A DNA stretch of 17,043 nt from positions 1-17,043 of the forward strand of contig WQXR01000015.1 of assembly GCA_009784745.1 (NCBI GenBank). The letters run 5' to 3'. Source of the stretch: Methanomassiliicoccaceae archaeon (GTDB lineage: Archaea; Thermoplasmatota; Thermoplasmata; Methanomassiliicoccales; Methanomethylophilaceae). Below the pieces are notes generated by a model. It ran no database searches. It was not told the origin of the DNA and worked only from the letters and a program-made list of their open reading frames with translations. The position numbers were made by a program, and so were the translations under genes. Shown in pieces: positions 7,687 through 15,400 of the stretch (the first letter of the stretch is position 1; each line of letters starts with the position of its first letter).

Positions 7687-8459
7687 GACGTGTTGCTGTT
7701 AAGATCGCATACCTCGGCGGAAAGTTCAAAGGTTCGCAGATACAGCCGAAGATGAGAACGGTAGAAGGCGATGTCGTATCGGATCTGAAAAAACTTTCCT
7801 ACGCGGACGAGAATGATATCGACATGAAATGTGCCAGCAGAACCGACAAAGGTGTGAACGCATTAGGGAACGTCATTGTTTTCAATACGATATTTGATAA
7901 CGACGCCGTTCTTCTGAAGGCGCTGAACGCCGTATCCGAAGATATCTTTTACATTGCTGCTGCATCCGTAAATAACGGCTTCAATCCAAGACACGCAACC
8001 GAGCGTATATACCGTTACACACTTCCTCGCGACGGCATTGATATCGATCTCGCAACAAAATGTGCCTCGCTTTTTGTCGGGGAACATGATTTCGCCATGT
8101 TCTGCAAAGCCGATGAAAGACCTACAAAAATGAGAATGCGATCCGTTGAGATAAAGGATGCGTTCGATAATTTGACAATTGAATTCAAAGCAGAATACTT
8201 CCTTTGGAATATGATAAGAAGGATAGTTGCCGCAATATCGTCCGTCGGTCACGGGAATGCTTCCCTTGATGACGTTAAGAAAGCATTGAACGGTTCTCGG
8301 ATATCGTTCGGAATAGCAAGATCGGACGCGTTGACGTTGGTTGACGTTATTTACGATCACATAGAATTCACGGCCGCCGGACAGGAAACACTTGAACAGC
8401 GAAAGAAAGAAGAATTGTTCTCGCTGTCGCTGAGAAAAAATTTCTTTGATTCGCTTTGA
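7683..8459 (+). CDS. truA: tRNA pseudouridine synthase A
   Basis: A 258-residue pseudouridine synthase that modifies positions 38-40 of the tRNA anticodon stem. The catalytic aspartate is D55 in ASRTDKGV (51-58). Other family marks are GSQIQPKMRTVEGD near the N-terminus, the RIYRYTL strand (108-114), LFVGEHDFAMFC (130-141) and FLWNMIRRIV (173-182). The start overlaps purD by four bases. After the catalytic domain there is a short basic tail, QRKKEELFSLSLRKNFFDSL. A diverged copy of the DNA encoding this tail recurs after the next gene (about 10025-10079), suggesting that the 3' end of truA was a recombination or insertion point. Confidence 0.95.
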   Translation: MRRVAVKIAYLGGKFKGSQIQPKMRTVEGDVVSDLKKLSYADENDIDMKCASRTDKGVNALGNVIVFNTIFDNDAVLLKALNAVSEDIFYIAAASVNNGFNPRHATERIYRYTLPRDGIDIDLATKCASLFVGEHDFAMFCKADERPTKMRMRSVEIKDAFDNLTIEFKAEYFLWNMIRRIVAAISSVGHGNASLDDVKKALNGSRISFGIARSDALTLVDVIYDHIEFTAAGQETLEQRKKEELFSLSLRKNFFDSL

Positions 8460-8475
8460 CATTCGGAATTTTTCA

Positions 8476-8564
8476 TTTTGCTCCCGATTTGAAACAAAAA
8501 GTGATTGGTTTTGCCCCCGATTTGAGACAAAAAGTGATTGGTTTTGCCCCCGATTTGAGACAAA
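8476..8564. repeat. 33-bp tandem direct repeat (2.7 copies) upstream of the ATPase gene
   Basis: Copies lie at 8476-8508, 8509-8541 and 8542-8564 (the last truncated to 23 bases). Each unit begins TTTTGCCCCCGATTTGAGAC and continues AAAAAGTGATTGG. Copies 1 and 2 differ at two positions, and copy 3 is identical to copy 2 over its length. Each unit includes the small dyad TTTG-AGA-CAAA. The array fills the truA-ATPase gap and stops exactly at the TATA-like element of the ATPase promoter, so it may be a set of regulator sites; 33 bp is close to three helical turns. A minus-strand reading gives an 11-residue repeat but no credible gene. Confidence 0.9.
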
Positions 8565-8573
8565 TTATTTATC
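8565..8573 (+). promoter_or_regulatory. TATA-like box of the DUF4143 ATPase gene
   Basis: TTATTTATC directly after the 33-bp repeat array, centred about 26-28 bases before the GTG at 8595. This is the archaeal TATA-to-start distance and suggests a leaderless transcript; no Shine-Dalgarno is visible before the GTG. Confidence 0.5.
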
Positions 8574-8594
8574 TTCTCATGTTATTGGCAGATC

Positions 8595-9947
8595 GTGTTC
8601 AATAGGAACGTTACTTTAAAACTGAAAGAGTGGGCAACGAGAACGAATCGTAAACCGCTTATACTGAGAGGTTCGCGCCAGGTCGGAAAGACAACACTTG
8701 TCGACATTTTTGCAAAAGATTTTGAGAACTATCTCTATCTGAATCTGGAGAAAAGCCCGAGTGCGATCAAATTGTTCGAGAAGGAACAGGAGACGGACGA
8801 CCTTCTCGCAGAGATATTCCTTTTCTGTAATAAAGAAAGAAGACCTGGGAAGATACTTCTGTTCATCGACGAGATCCAAAACTCAAAAACGGCAATTGCG
8901 AAACTCCGCTACCTGTATGAGGCGAAGATGTTAAACTTGTACATCATCGCAGCGGGTTCGTTGTTGGAAACGGTTCTGAAAAAGAAGAAGAATGTCCCCT
9001 TTCCGGTCGGACGTGTTGAATATTTGGCGGTGCGCCCGTGCGTTTTCAACGAATTTTTGAATGCTGTGGGAGAAACATCGCTCGAGAATGCTTTGCTTGC
9101 ACGGAAGATCCCGGATGCACTGCACACGAGAACGATGAATCTATTCAATACCTTCACACTTATCGGCGGAATGCCAGAGGTTGTTGCGGAGTATGCTGCG
9201 AACAAGGACTACGTTTCTTTGAACAATGTCTATGAAAGTTTATTGACCGGATATGTCGACGATGTCGAAAAATATGCCGATGGCGACACGATCGTCCATG
9301 TTATTCGCCACATTTTAAGGTCAGGATGGAAATTTGCTGCTGAACGTATCACGCTGGATGGTTTCGCGGGATCGTCCTACGGGTCGCGAGAGGTCGGAGA
9401 AGGATTCCGTACATTGGAAAAGACATTCATTCTGGAACTCTGTCACCCGACGACCGATGTGCTCGCACCTATCACAAAAAATCTGAAGCGATCGCCGAAA
9501 CTTCTGTGGCTCGATTGTGGGCTGGTGAATTATGCTGCGGGTGTTCAGAAAGAGGTCTTCGGCGCACATGACATATTGGATGCGTGGCGAGGAAAGATCG
9601 CAGAACAGATCGTTGCACAGGAACTGCTTGCACTGGATGACGGCGTTATGAACAAACGGAATTTTTGGGTACGGAATAAAAAGGATTCCGATGCTGAGGT
9701 TGATTTTGTGCTGCAGCACAACGGCATGGTCATCCCGATAGAGGTGAAATCCGGACACAGTGCCAAACTCCGCTCTCTGCATTCGTTCATGGACGATGCT
9801 CCGCATGATATCGCCGTGAGGATATGGTCTCAGCCGTTCTCGACGGATGATATCACGACGAGAAAAGGTAAAAGATTCAAACTGATCAATATACCTTTCT
9901 ACTATGCAGGGAGGTTGAAAGAGATATTGGATGATGTGACCTCATAA
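8595..9947 (+). CDS. DUF4143-type AAA ATPase (COG1373-like)
   Basis: A 450-residue ATPase. The N-terminal AAA_14-like domain has Walker A GSRQVGKT (26-33), Walker B ILLFIDEIQ (87-95) and the sensor-like AAGSLLE (119-125). The C-terminal half is the DUF4143 region and ends in a nuclease-like fold: EVD370F followed by P-I-E383-V-K385-S, a PD-(D/E)xK arrangement. The biological role of this large family is unknown. Members are scattered across bacteria and archaea, often in many copies and on mobile or variable regions. The start is GTG 8595; no in-frame ATG precedes it and the family usually begins with a similar basic MxxR segment. The gene is bracketed by two copies of the truA 3' end and preceded by a tandem repeat, which points to acquisition by transfer. 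Confidence 0.93.
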   Translation: MFNRNVTLKLKEWATRTNRKPLILRGSRQVGKTTLVDIFAKDFENYLYLNLEKSPSAIKLFEKEQETDDLLAEIFLFCNKERRPGKILLFIDEIQNSKTAIAKLRYLYEAKMLNLYIIAAGSLLETVLKKKKNVPFPVGRVEYLAVRPCVFNEFLNAVGETSLENALLARKIPDALHTRTMNLFNTFTLIGGMPEVVAEYAANKDYVSLNNVYESLLTGYVDDVEKYADGDTIVHVIRHILRSGWKFAAERITLDGFAGSSYGSREVGEGFRTLEKTFILELCHPTTDVLAPITKNLKRSPKLLWLDCGLVNYAAGVQKEVFGAHDILDAWRGKIAEQIVAQELLALDDGVMNKRNFWVRNKKDSDAEVDFVLQHNGMVIPIEVKSGHSAKLRSLHSFMDDAPHDIAVRIWSQPFSTDDITTRKGKRFKLINIPFYYAGRLKEILDDVTS

Positions 9948-9949
9948 GA

Positions 9950-10084
9950 ATGCTCCGCGTCCGGATCCTATCTGTAAGGGCGGACAGAATAACATTGAAT
10001 TCTACTCCGTTGAAGGAAATATCCGAACAGCAAAGGAAAGAAACGTTATTCTCGCTCTCGTTGAGAAAAATTTCTTTGAAATGA
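9950..10084 (+). pseudogene. Decayed second copy of the truA 3' end
   Basis: Bases 10025-10079 align with the truA tail at 8394-8449: by my hand alignment about 47 of 56 columns are identical, with one missing A in a poly-A run. The frame from ATG 9950 (44 codons, TGA at 10082-10084) reads ISEQQRKETLFSLSLRK, against LEQRKKEELFSLSLRK in TruA. Upstream, VRADRITL resembles IARSDALTL of TruA, so the homology may reach back to about 9985 with a gap. The lost A shifts the last residues out of the TruA frame. It lies two bases after the ATPase stop. I read it as a truA remnant and not as a working gene. It is diverged from the intact copy, so it may come from a different truA allele. Confidence 0.65.
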
Positions 10085-10328
10085 GGAATAGAATTATTTC
10101 CATTCAAAAAAAGGAATCACACCGAAAAATAACAGTATCAGCGAGTGATATATGATACAAACGATAATCAACAGGCGGATATATTATCATACCAATACCT
10201 GCTCGTAGCAGGTAAGTTGCTCTGAGAGAACGGGAACAACACACACAAAGAATTACAGAACTAACAACGATCTCAAAGAAAAATAAAAGTTCGATACCGG
10301 AGGCGAGAACTGCTGCATCCAGAATATA
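10085..10328. other. AT-rich non-coding gap upstream of the DinD-like gene
   Basis: I see no credible gene. The stretch holds a poly-A run (10106-10112), a loose AT-rich inverted pair (TATGATA at 10151-10157 and TATCATA at 10185-10191), the strong hairpin at 10196-10214, and an A-rich TATA-like AAAAATAAAAG near 10279-10289 that could drive the downstream gene. Confidence 0.5.
10196..10214. repeat. Perfect 8-bp-stem hairpin / palindrome upstream of the DinD-like gene
   Basis: TACCTGCT-CGT-AGCAGGTA is a perfect inverted repeat with a 3-base loop. No T-run follows, so it is not a classic terminator. It may be an operator, a processed RNA structure or a mobile-element end. Bacterial dinD genes are SOS-controlled, but this is not a LexA box. 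Confidence 0.6.
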
Positions 10329-10329
10329 G

Positions 10330-10336
10330 TGGAGGT
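10330..10336 (+). promoter_or_regulatory. Strong Shine-Dalgarno that decides the DinD-like start
   Basis: TGGAGGT lies eight bases before GTG 10344 and is a near-perfect match to the archaeal anti-Shine-Dalgarno. It overlaps the upstream in-frame GTG at 10329, which therefore cannot use it, so 10344 is the preferred start. Confidence 0.65.
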
Positions 10337-10343
10337 TAAAGCA

Positions 10344-10985
10344 GTGAGCATATTAGAGAGACCGGAATACGAACAGTTCGAGAACATTAGACACGCGCGC
10401 AATGACGGCAGCGAATATTGGTCTGCGCGTGAGTTCGCATCGATTCTGGGGTATAAGGTATGGAGAACTTTTGCAAAGGTCATAGATAAAGCGATGATCG
10501 CTTGTAATAACAGTGGATTCGACACGAATGATCAATTTGCCGAGGTCGGCAAATTGATAGAACACGGTAAGAACGGCAAACGAAAAACAATCGATTATGA
10601 ACTCTCCAGATACGCATGCTATCTGATAATCCAGAACGGTGACACGAGAAAGAAGGCGGTCGCACTGGGGCAGGCATATTTAGCAATGCAAACATACAAA
10701 AAGGAGATGTCATGTTTCGCGGGAAGAACTGGATATGCGGCCGATCTGTTCTGTATGATACAGGCGGAAGAGAAACTGAAACGCGACGCCGTCGATAACA
10801 TTGTGGATGCGAACGCTGTATATCATCAGGTCAGGAATGAGGTGTACAAGACAGTAAAAGATATCGGCGGCACAATGCCCGAAGATCTTCCCACGCCCGA
10901 AAAAAGTATATCCCAAATTGAAAAAGAACAACTTGAGATACTGAGACGTGAATCTGAAGAGGGGCGTCTTATGCTTGATGAATAG
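10344..10985 (+). CDS. DinD-family (BRO-N-like) protein with an internal deletion
   Basis: A 213-residue protein. Residues 12-118 match the N-terminal half of DNA-damage-inducible protein D: F-E-N-I-R-H, EYWSAREFASILGY (24-37), then NSGFDTNDQF, DYELSRYACYLIIQNGD (84-100) and ALGQAYLAMQT (107-117). The C-terminal half is also recognisable: GRTGYAADLFCMIQAEEKLKRD, GGTMPEDLPTPEKSI and a final LMLDE. In full-length DinD (about 270-290 residues as I recall) a stretch of some 70-80 residues lies between these halves; here they are joined directly near residue 121-127 (about 10704-10725), in frame. E. coli DinD is an SOS-induced RecA inhibitor; whether this short form works is unknown. The stop is TAG. 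It lies in the accessory stretch between truA and the translin gene. Confidence 0.8.
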   Translation: MSILERPEYEQFENIRHARNDGSEYWSAREFASILGYKVWRTFAKVIDKAMIACNNSGFDTNDQFAEVGKLIEHGKNGKRKTIDYELSRYACYLIIQNGDTRKKAVALGQAYLAMQTYKKEMSCFAGRTGYAADLFCMIQAEEKLKRDAVDNIVDANAVYHQVRNEVYKTVKDIGGTMPEDLPTPEKSISQIEKEQLEILRRESEEGRLMLDE

Positions 10986-11004
10986 TTCCGAACCTTAAAC
11001 ACAA

Positions 11005-11027
11005 TTCTGCAACCGGTGGTTGCAGAA
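11005..11027. terminator. Perfect 10-bp-stem hairpin after the DinD-like gene
   Basis: TTCTGCAACC-GGT-GGTTGCAGAA forms a perfect 10-bp stem with a 3-base loop, 20 bases after the DinD-like stop. The flanking AA/TT can extend the stem past a bulged A. There is no clear T-run, so it may be a transcript 3'-end stabiliser or an operator for the translin gene (start 11083), not a standard terminator. Confidence 0.5.
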
Positions 11028-11082
11028 ATTTACAAACATCCTGAACCCAGATTTTATCTGCTTCTTTGTTATTCGTGATGAT

Positions 11083-11679
11083 ATGAAAGACATCTCCGTC
11101 ATCATCACCGACGTGAATAAAAGAATGGATGAACTTGAGAAGCTGCGTGAAATCTCTGTATCTTCATCAAGAACGATAATCAGAATGACAAAAAAGATCA
11201 TACATTCTATTCATCTGAACGAGGATCATCTGCCGTTATTGAAAGAGGCCGTTGCGGAATACGATAAACTCTATTCTTTGATCCGTGATGAACCTGAGAT
11301 CTTATTCTCCGGCGCGGTCGCAGATATGATGACGGAGTTCGCTGAAGCATGTATATTATCTTCCGTTGTTATGAAAAAGGATATTCCTTCTTACGATTCG
11401 ATGAAAATAACACCGCAATCATGGGTATTGGGTATTGCTGATTGTTTAGGCGAGTTGAGAAGGGTCCTGCTTAATCATCTGATCAACAATGATATCATAA
11501 AAGCAAAGGATGTTTTCAATGATATGGAAATTATTTGCGATTCCGTTCTTTCTTTTGACGTTCCGGATGCGATACTTCCTGTACGGAGAAAACAGGATAT
11601 TGCTCGTTCCGTGATGGAACGCACGAGAACAGATATAGCAAATGCTTTGCTCATGAGCAGAAATGTGAAAAATGTTTGA
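11083..11679 (+). CDS. Translin-family protein (archaeal translin, COG2178-like)
   Basis: A 198-residue, almost all-helical protein that matches the translin/TRAX family. The conserved blocks are SRTIIRMTKKIIHSIH (29-44), ILFSGAVADMMTEFAEA (73-89), GIADCLGELRR (117-127), FDVPDAILPVRRKQD (158-172) and ERTRTDIANAL (179-189). E124 of GELRR and the acidic residues of the last blocks are where TRAX places its metal-dependent RNase site, so RNA binding or RNase activity is a reasonable inference. The frame is open upstream to a TTG at 11020, but that start would lie inside the hairpin; ATG 11083 gives the normal family length and has a GTGAT upstream. It is convergent with the surface-protein operon. 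Confidence 0.9.
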   Translation: MKDISVIITDVNKRMDELEKLREISVSSSRTIIRMTKKIIHSIHLNEDHLPLLKEAVAEYDKLYSLIRDEPEILFSGAVADMMTEFAEACILSSVVMKKDIPSYDSMKITPQSWVLGIADCLGELRRVLLNHLINNDIIKAKDVFNDMEIICDSVLSFDVPDAILPVRRKQDIARSVMERTRTDIANALLMSRNVKNV

Positions 11680-11690
11680 AAAGGGTTGAA

Positions 11691-11707
11691 AAGGGACTTC
11701 GTCCCTT
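11691..11707. terminator. Hairpin between convergent genes, probable bidirectional terminator
   Basis: AAGGGAC-TTC-GTCCCTT is a perfect 7-bp stem with a TTC loop, 11 bases after the translin stop. It overlaps the last bases of the minus-strand stop codon (11706-11708). It is symmetrical and placed where both transcripts must end. Confidence 0.6.
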
Positions 11708-12485
11708 AACGTCTTGCTTTCGGCTTTCCGAGGTTCTTCACCGGTTTGCGGAACACCCATATCAGCGCTATCAGCAATATGATGAAGAGTATCACTACCA
11801 ATGTTTCCGACAGCGCATAACTGTTCTGTCCCACGTAGAATACGGATGATTCCACATTGATGAGATCTTCGCTGAGCAGCCATATCTCTGCGTCCAACGT
11901 TACCGTATGCTTTCCCCAGCTGAGACCGTTCAGCGGCCCTAGCCACTCGTGCGTCACAGTTTTGGTCTCTTTGGCGCCGATCGTGATCTCCTGTTCTCCT
12001 ATTCTTTCATCGACATTACCGTCAACGATGAACCATACCGTTATGTCGGTAAGTGTACCGCTCTTATTCTCGAGAACGGCGGAAAGCGTTATCGGAACTA
12101 CCGCACGGACAGGTGCCTTTTTTGTTATTTCGCCTTCAACGTCGCCTTTGAACTCAAACTTCACTTCCAGCGTGTACGTCCCCGGACTTTCCGGTGCCGT
12201 GACAGTTAATGCTCTCGTATCGTCGGTCAGACTTCCGGACGACGGACTTACCCTTCCTACGCTGTAACCGTTACTGTCGACAAGTTTTGCGGTGAACGTA
12301 ATTGTACTTTTCTCACCGTATGCGTATATGTCATACGTAGCTGTCTTACCAACTGCTAAGAGATACGTTTCCGCCCTTATGTCAGCGAACATATCCGAAG
12401 GTTCATCTTCTGCTGCTTCCGCTGACGGTACCGCCATAAGGAATACTGTTGACGCGATCAGAACGATCGCCGCGAGCGCGATCAT
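11706..12485 (-). CDS. Small membrane-anchored surface protein with Ig-like / CARDB-like domains
   Basis: A 259-residue protein with a hydrophobic N-terminus ending PSAEA (residues 1-24), which looks like a signal peptide although the usual basic start is absent. Then come two beta-sandwich-like domains. Residues 40-125 contain ATYDIYAYGEKSTITFTAKL and a PGTYTLEVKF strand. Residues 130-205 contain VTLDAEI and VWFIVDGNVDERIGEQEITI, typical of CARDB/COG1470-like domains. A single transmembrane helix (about 225-244) is followed by a basic tail, KPVKNLGKPKARR, giving an outside-facing, anchored topology. The start is ATG 12485, which overlaps the stop of the giant upstream gene (ATGA, 12482-12485), so the two are translationally coupled and may act together at the cell surface. 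No specific function can be assigned. Confidence 0.8.
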   Translation of the reverse strand: MIALAAIVLIASTVFLMAVPSAEAAEDEPSDMFADIRAETYLLAVGKTATYDIYAYGEKSTITFTAKLVDSNGYSVGRVSPSSGSLTDDTRALTVTAPESPGTYTLEVKFEFKGDVEGEITKKAPVRAVVPITLSAVLENKSGTLTDITVWFIVDGNVDERIGEQEITIGAKETKTVTHEWLGPLNGLSWGKHTVTLDAEIWLLSEDLINVESSVFYVGQNSYALSETLVVILFIILLIALIWVFRKPVKNLGKPKARR

Positions 12486-15400
12486 CTTTTTCGTGAGAAC
12501 ACCCCCCTTCTCATTCCTAACCAGAAGATCAGCATACCCATCACCACTGACAATGCGACCAGTACCCATACTATGGTTGGCGTACTGTTCAGCGAGGCGT
12601 ATATATTGTTGCCTTTAGCAGACATGTTGCCTTCTACGTCCGTGTTCGCTTCACTTAATGAGAGTGGTACACCGTCAAGCAGTATCTCAAGCGGTAATGC
12701 TAAATTCAGATCATCCGCTTCTTCTCCGGTCCATATCAATCTGAGATAATACGTTGATGAAGAGTTGCCGCCTACCGTTACTTCCGCTTTACCGTCATCG
12801 TTGCTCAGTTTTACGTTATCGGCGTCAACTATGGATGCGTACCATTTCTTTGTCATATAAGTTCCGAAATCCTTTATTTCCAGTAATGCCGAGACGCTCA
12901 GATGGTTGTCGTTCTCTACTGTGAAACCGTAACCGAATTCGTTCTTACTGACGCGGTTCATGTTCTGATCTTCGTCACTGGTCAACGGGTTACCGTCGAA
13001 CTTCCATACCGCGTATAAGGTAACATCATTCTCTATGTCGAATTTGTCGCCTGCTTTGAATTCGGGGAATGCCGCATCCTTATCGGATGACCATCCGAGG
13101 AATGTGTATCCCGTCCTTATCATAGCGGGAGCGGGTGCCTCGACCTCTATCTCATCTTCGAAAGCATGACCGCTTGAACCTGCCGGTGCTGCACCTGCGG
13201 TTGCACCGTTCTTGTCGTACGTAACGCTGAACTCTTCCTGTTCCCATACTGCGTACAGTACGATATCGCCGAGTATTGTGAAAATGTCATCCTTCACAAG
13301 GTCTGCAGTAACAGCGAACGGATAGAATGACCATCCGATGAATGCGGATCCGTCCTTCGTTAGTCCGATGACTTCCAGCACTGTTACCGGATCTCCGGAA
13401 CCGTAGTCGATCGCGTCTGTAGGCGGAACACCGGCGGTTGCGCCGTTATCGTCGTACGTTACGTTGTACGGCCCTCCGACATCTGCCCATACCGCATAGA
13501 GCGTCGCATCAATGTATATCTTGAAGTCGTCGCCTGCAATGAATTCCGGTAATGCTGCATCCTTGTCGAATGACCATCCGAGGAACACCTTTCCGCTTAC
13601 CGTAAGGTCGATGTTGCCGATGATCATGACTTTGTTACCGTGCTCATATTTCGTATCATCGATCGGTGCTTCGCCATCTGCGTTCTCGTCATTTGCGTCA
13701 TATGTAACACTGAATGTTGCGCTCCCCGTTGTCAGCGTTTGACCGGTTGCATCCTTTGCTATAATGGTCAGATTCTTGTTGTCCTCTCCGAACTTCGATG
13801 CGTCATATGTTGCCTTGAACTCTATCAGCTTACCTTTTTCGTCAGGCTGCACAAGAACGTAACTGTTATTCGTTCCGTTGAAGTTGATGGATGTCCATCC
13901 GGTGCTTCCCGATAATATTATCGTTGCGTTGCCGTTCGTATCCGGATGATTGATAACATAGAAGCTTCCGACGGCGGTGCCGTTGGCGTTGTATGTTATC
14001 TTCAGATCCTGAATTATCACTTCGGGATTGTATTCCGGCGGTAACGGTTCGTCTGTGACGACTTCCATGTTAACGGTTGCTTCATCCTTCACTCTATCCA
14101 TGGCCTTATCCAATTCCAGATCTTCCTTGAGAGTGAATTCATACACCTTACCGTCTATCGTGCTTGTGACATACGGTGAGAATGTGTATTTCTCAGCGTC
14201 TTTAGGCAAAGTTGCTTCGAACGTTCCGTTCTTTATCGGAATGACAGCGGTACCGAAGGTACCGTCCGTGTACTCTATCTTTATTGTCAGTTCGCCGTCC
14301 GCTACACGTCCGACATATCCTTTTACGGTTATTGCATCGTCGATATCGTCTGCGACGATGATGTTCTTTGCAATTAACCGGTCAACGTCGATATATGCTA
14401 TCTTCGTGACCTTGTCCTTATCTTTGGCGTCGTCCTTCTTCTTTACTGTTATGACGCCTTCAAAGTTACCGTCATCGTCCACAGGAACGTAGAACGTCTT
14501 TGTTGTCAGATCCGCAGATCCTTTACTCAGGATCGCTCCTGGTGCCGACAACGTTACAACATCGTCCTTATCGTCAACTTCTACGATCACTATTGCAACT
14601 TTGTATATGTAATCGAACAGGTCTATTGACGTCTGACCTGCGAACAGTACAACTTTACCGGAATAGTAATATCCTATATCCCCGGGAATACCGGATGACG
14701 GTACTACGAGAAGATCATATGATCCCGATCTCATGATAACGAACGGATCCAACGGGTTAACGGGTTTGTTGTCCAGCATCACGGCCATGTCGCCCATTGT
14801 AACGAAAACGTCGAAATCAGAGTTCGCTGTGGTAAATTGCACATACACCGTTATCGATCCGTTGGCAGGTACGAGAACTGCCAGTTCACGTGTGCTGCTT
14901 GTCAGACCGCCGGTGGCGCTTGTGCTTATGGTCGTGCTGAATGATACATTCGCCGATGTTAATTTTACGTACAACACAAAGTCTGTGTTGTTCACTATCT
15001 CCATATCCGCCTTGCGGCTTGTAGCGGCCGCCGGCGGTTTTTCGATATTGAATATCAGATCGCCGTCACTGAATATGTCCATTTCCAATATGTTCGGTAT
15101 CGTGCCGAAATTGAACGGTATCTTTGCGTGGCATGTGCATTCACAGTCCTTGTCGCAATTCGTTCCGTCGCATTCGCCTGCCGCGACGCAGTATGCGCAA
15201 GTACATCCGCATTTGAGTTTTACGTCAGCCGCTTTGTATTCGGCGTCCTCGTCGTATTCTTCTCCGTCAACTAACAGAACGCCTGTGCTCAGAACATCAT
15301 CTACTGTCACGTCTATCGTATCGCCGTCGCAGACGAGATCAAATATTATGTCACCGCCTGTTGCTTCGAACAGTACTCCGTTGATAAGGAGCCACGAATC

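Noticed and set aside
8461..8480. T-rich tract after truA as a transcription terminator
   Set aside because: It contains ATTTTTCATTTT, which could work as an archaeal T-tract terminator, but it is short, interrupted and merges into the tandem repeat, so I do not list it as a feature.
8357..8563. Minus-strand frame with an 11-residue repeat (SQIGGKTNHFL)
   Set aside because: The repeat comes from the 33-bp DNA repeat, whose period happens to be a multiple of three. The rest is antisense to the truA end, and there is no promoter or family match.
10281..10325. T-arm-like GTTCGATACC suggesting a tRNA end or attachment site
   Set aside because: No acceptor stem, D-arm or anticodon arm can be built around it, so a tRNA or tRNA fragment is not supported.
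12482..12569. Longer start (ATG 12569) for the CARDB-like protein
   Set aside because: It would overlap the adhesin gene by 88 bases and place a polar segment before the signal-like hydrophobic region. The ATGA overlap start at 12485 is simpler.
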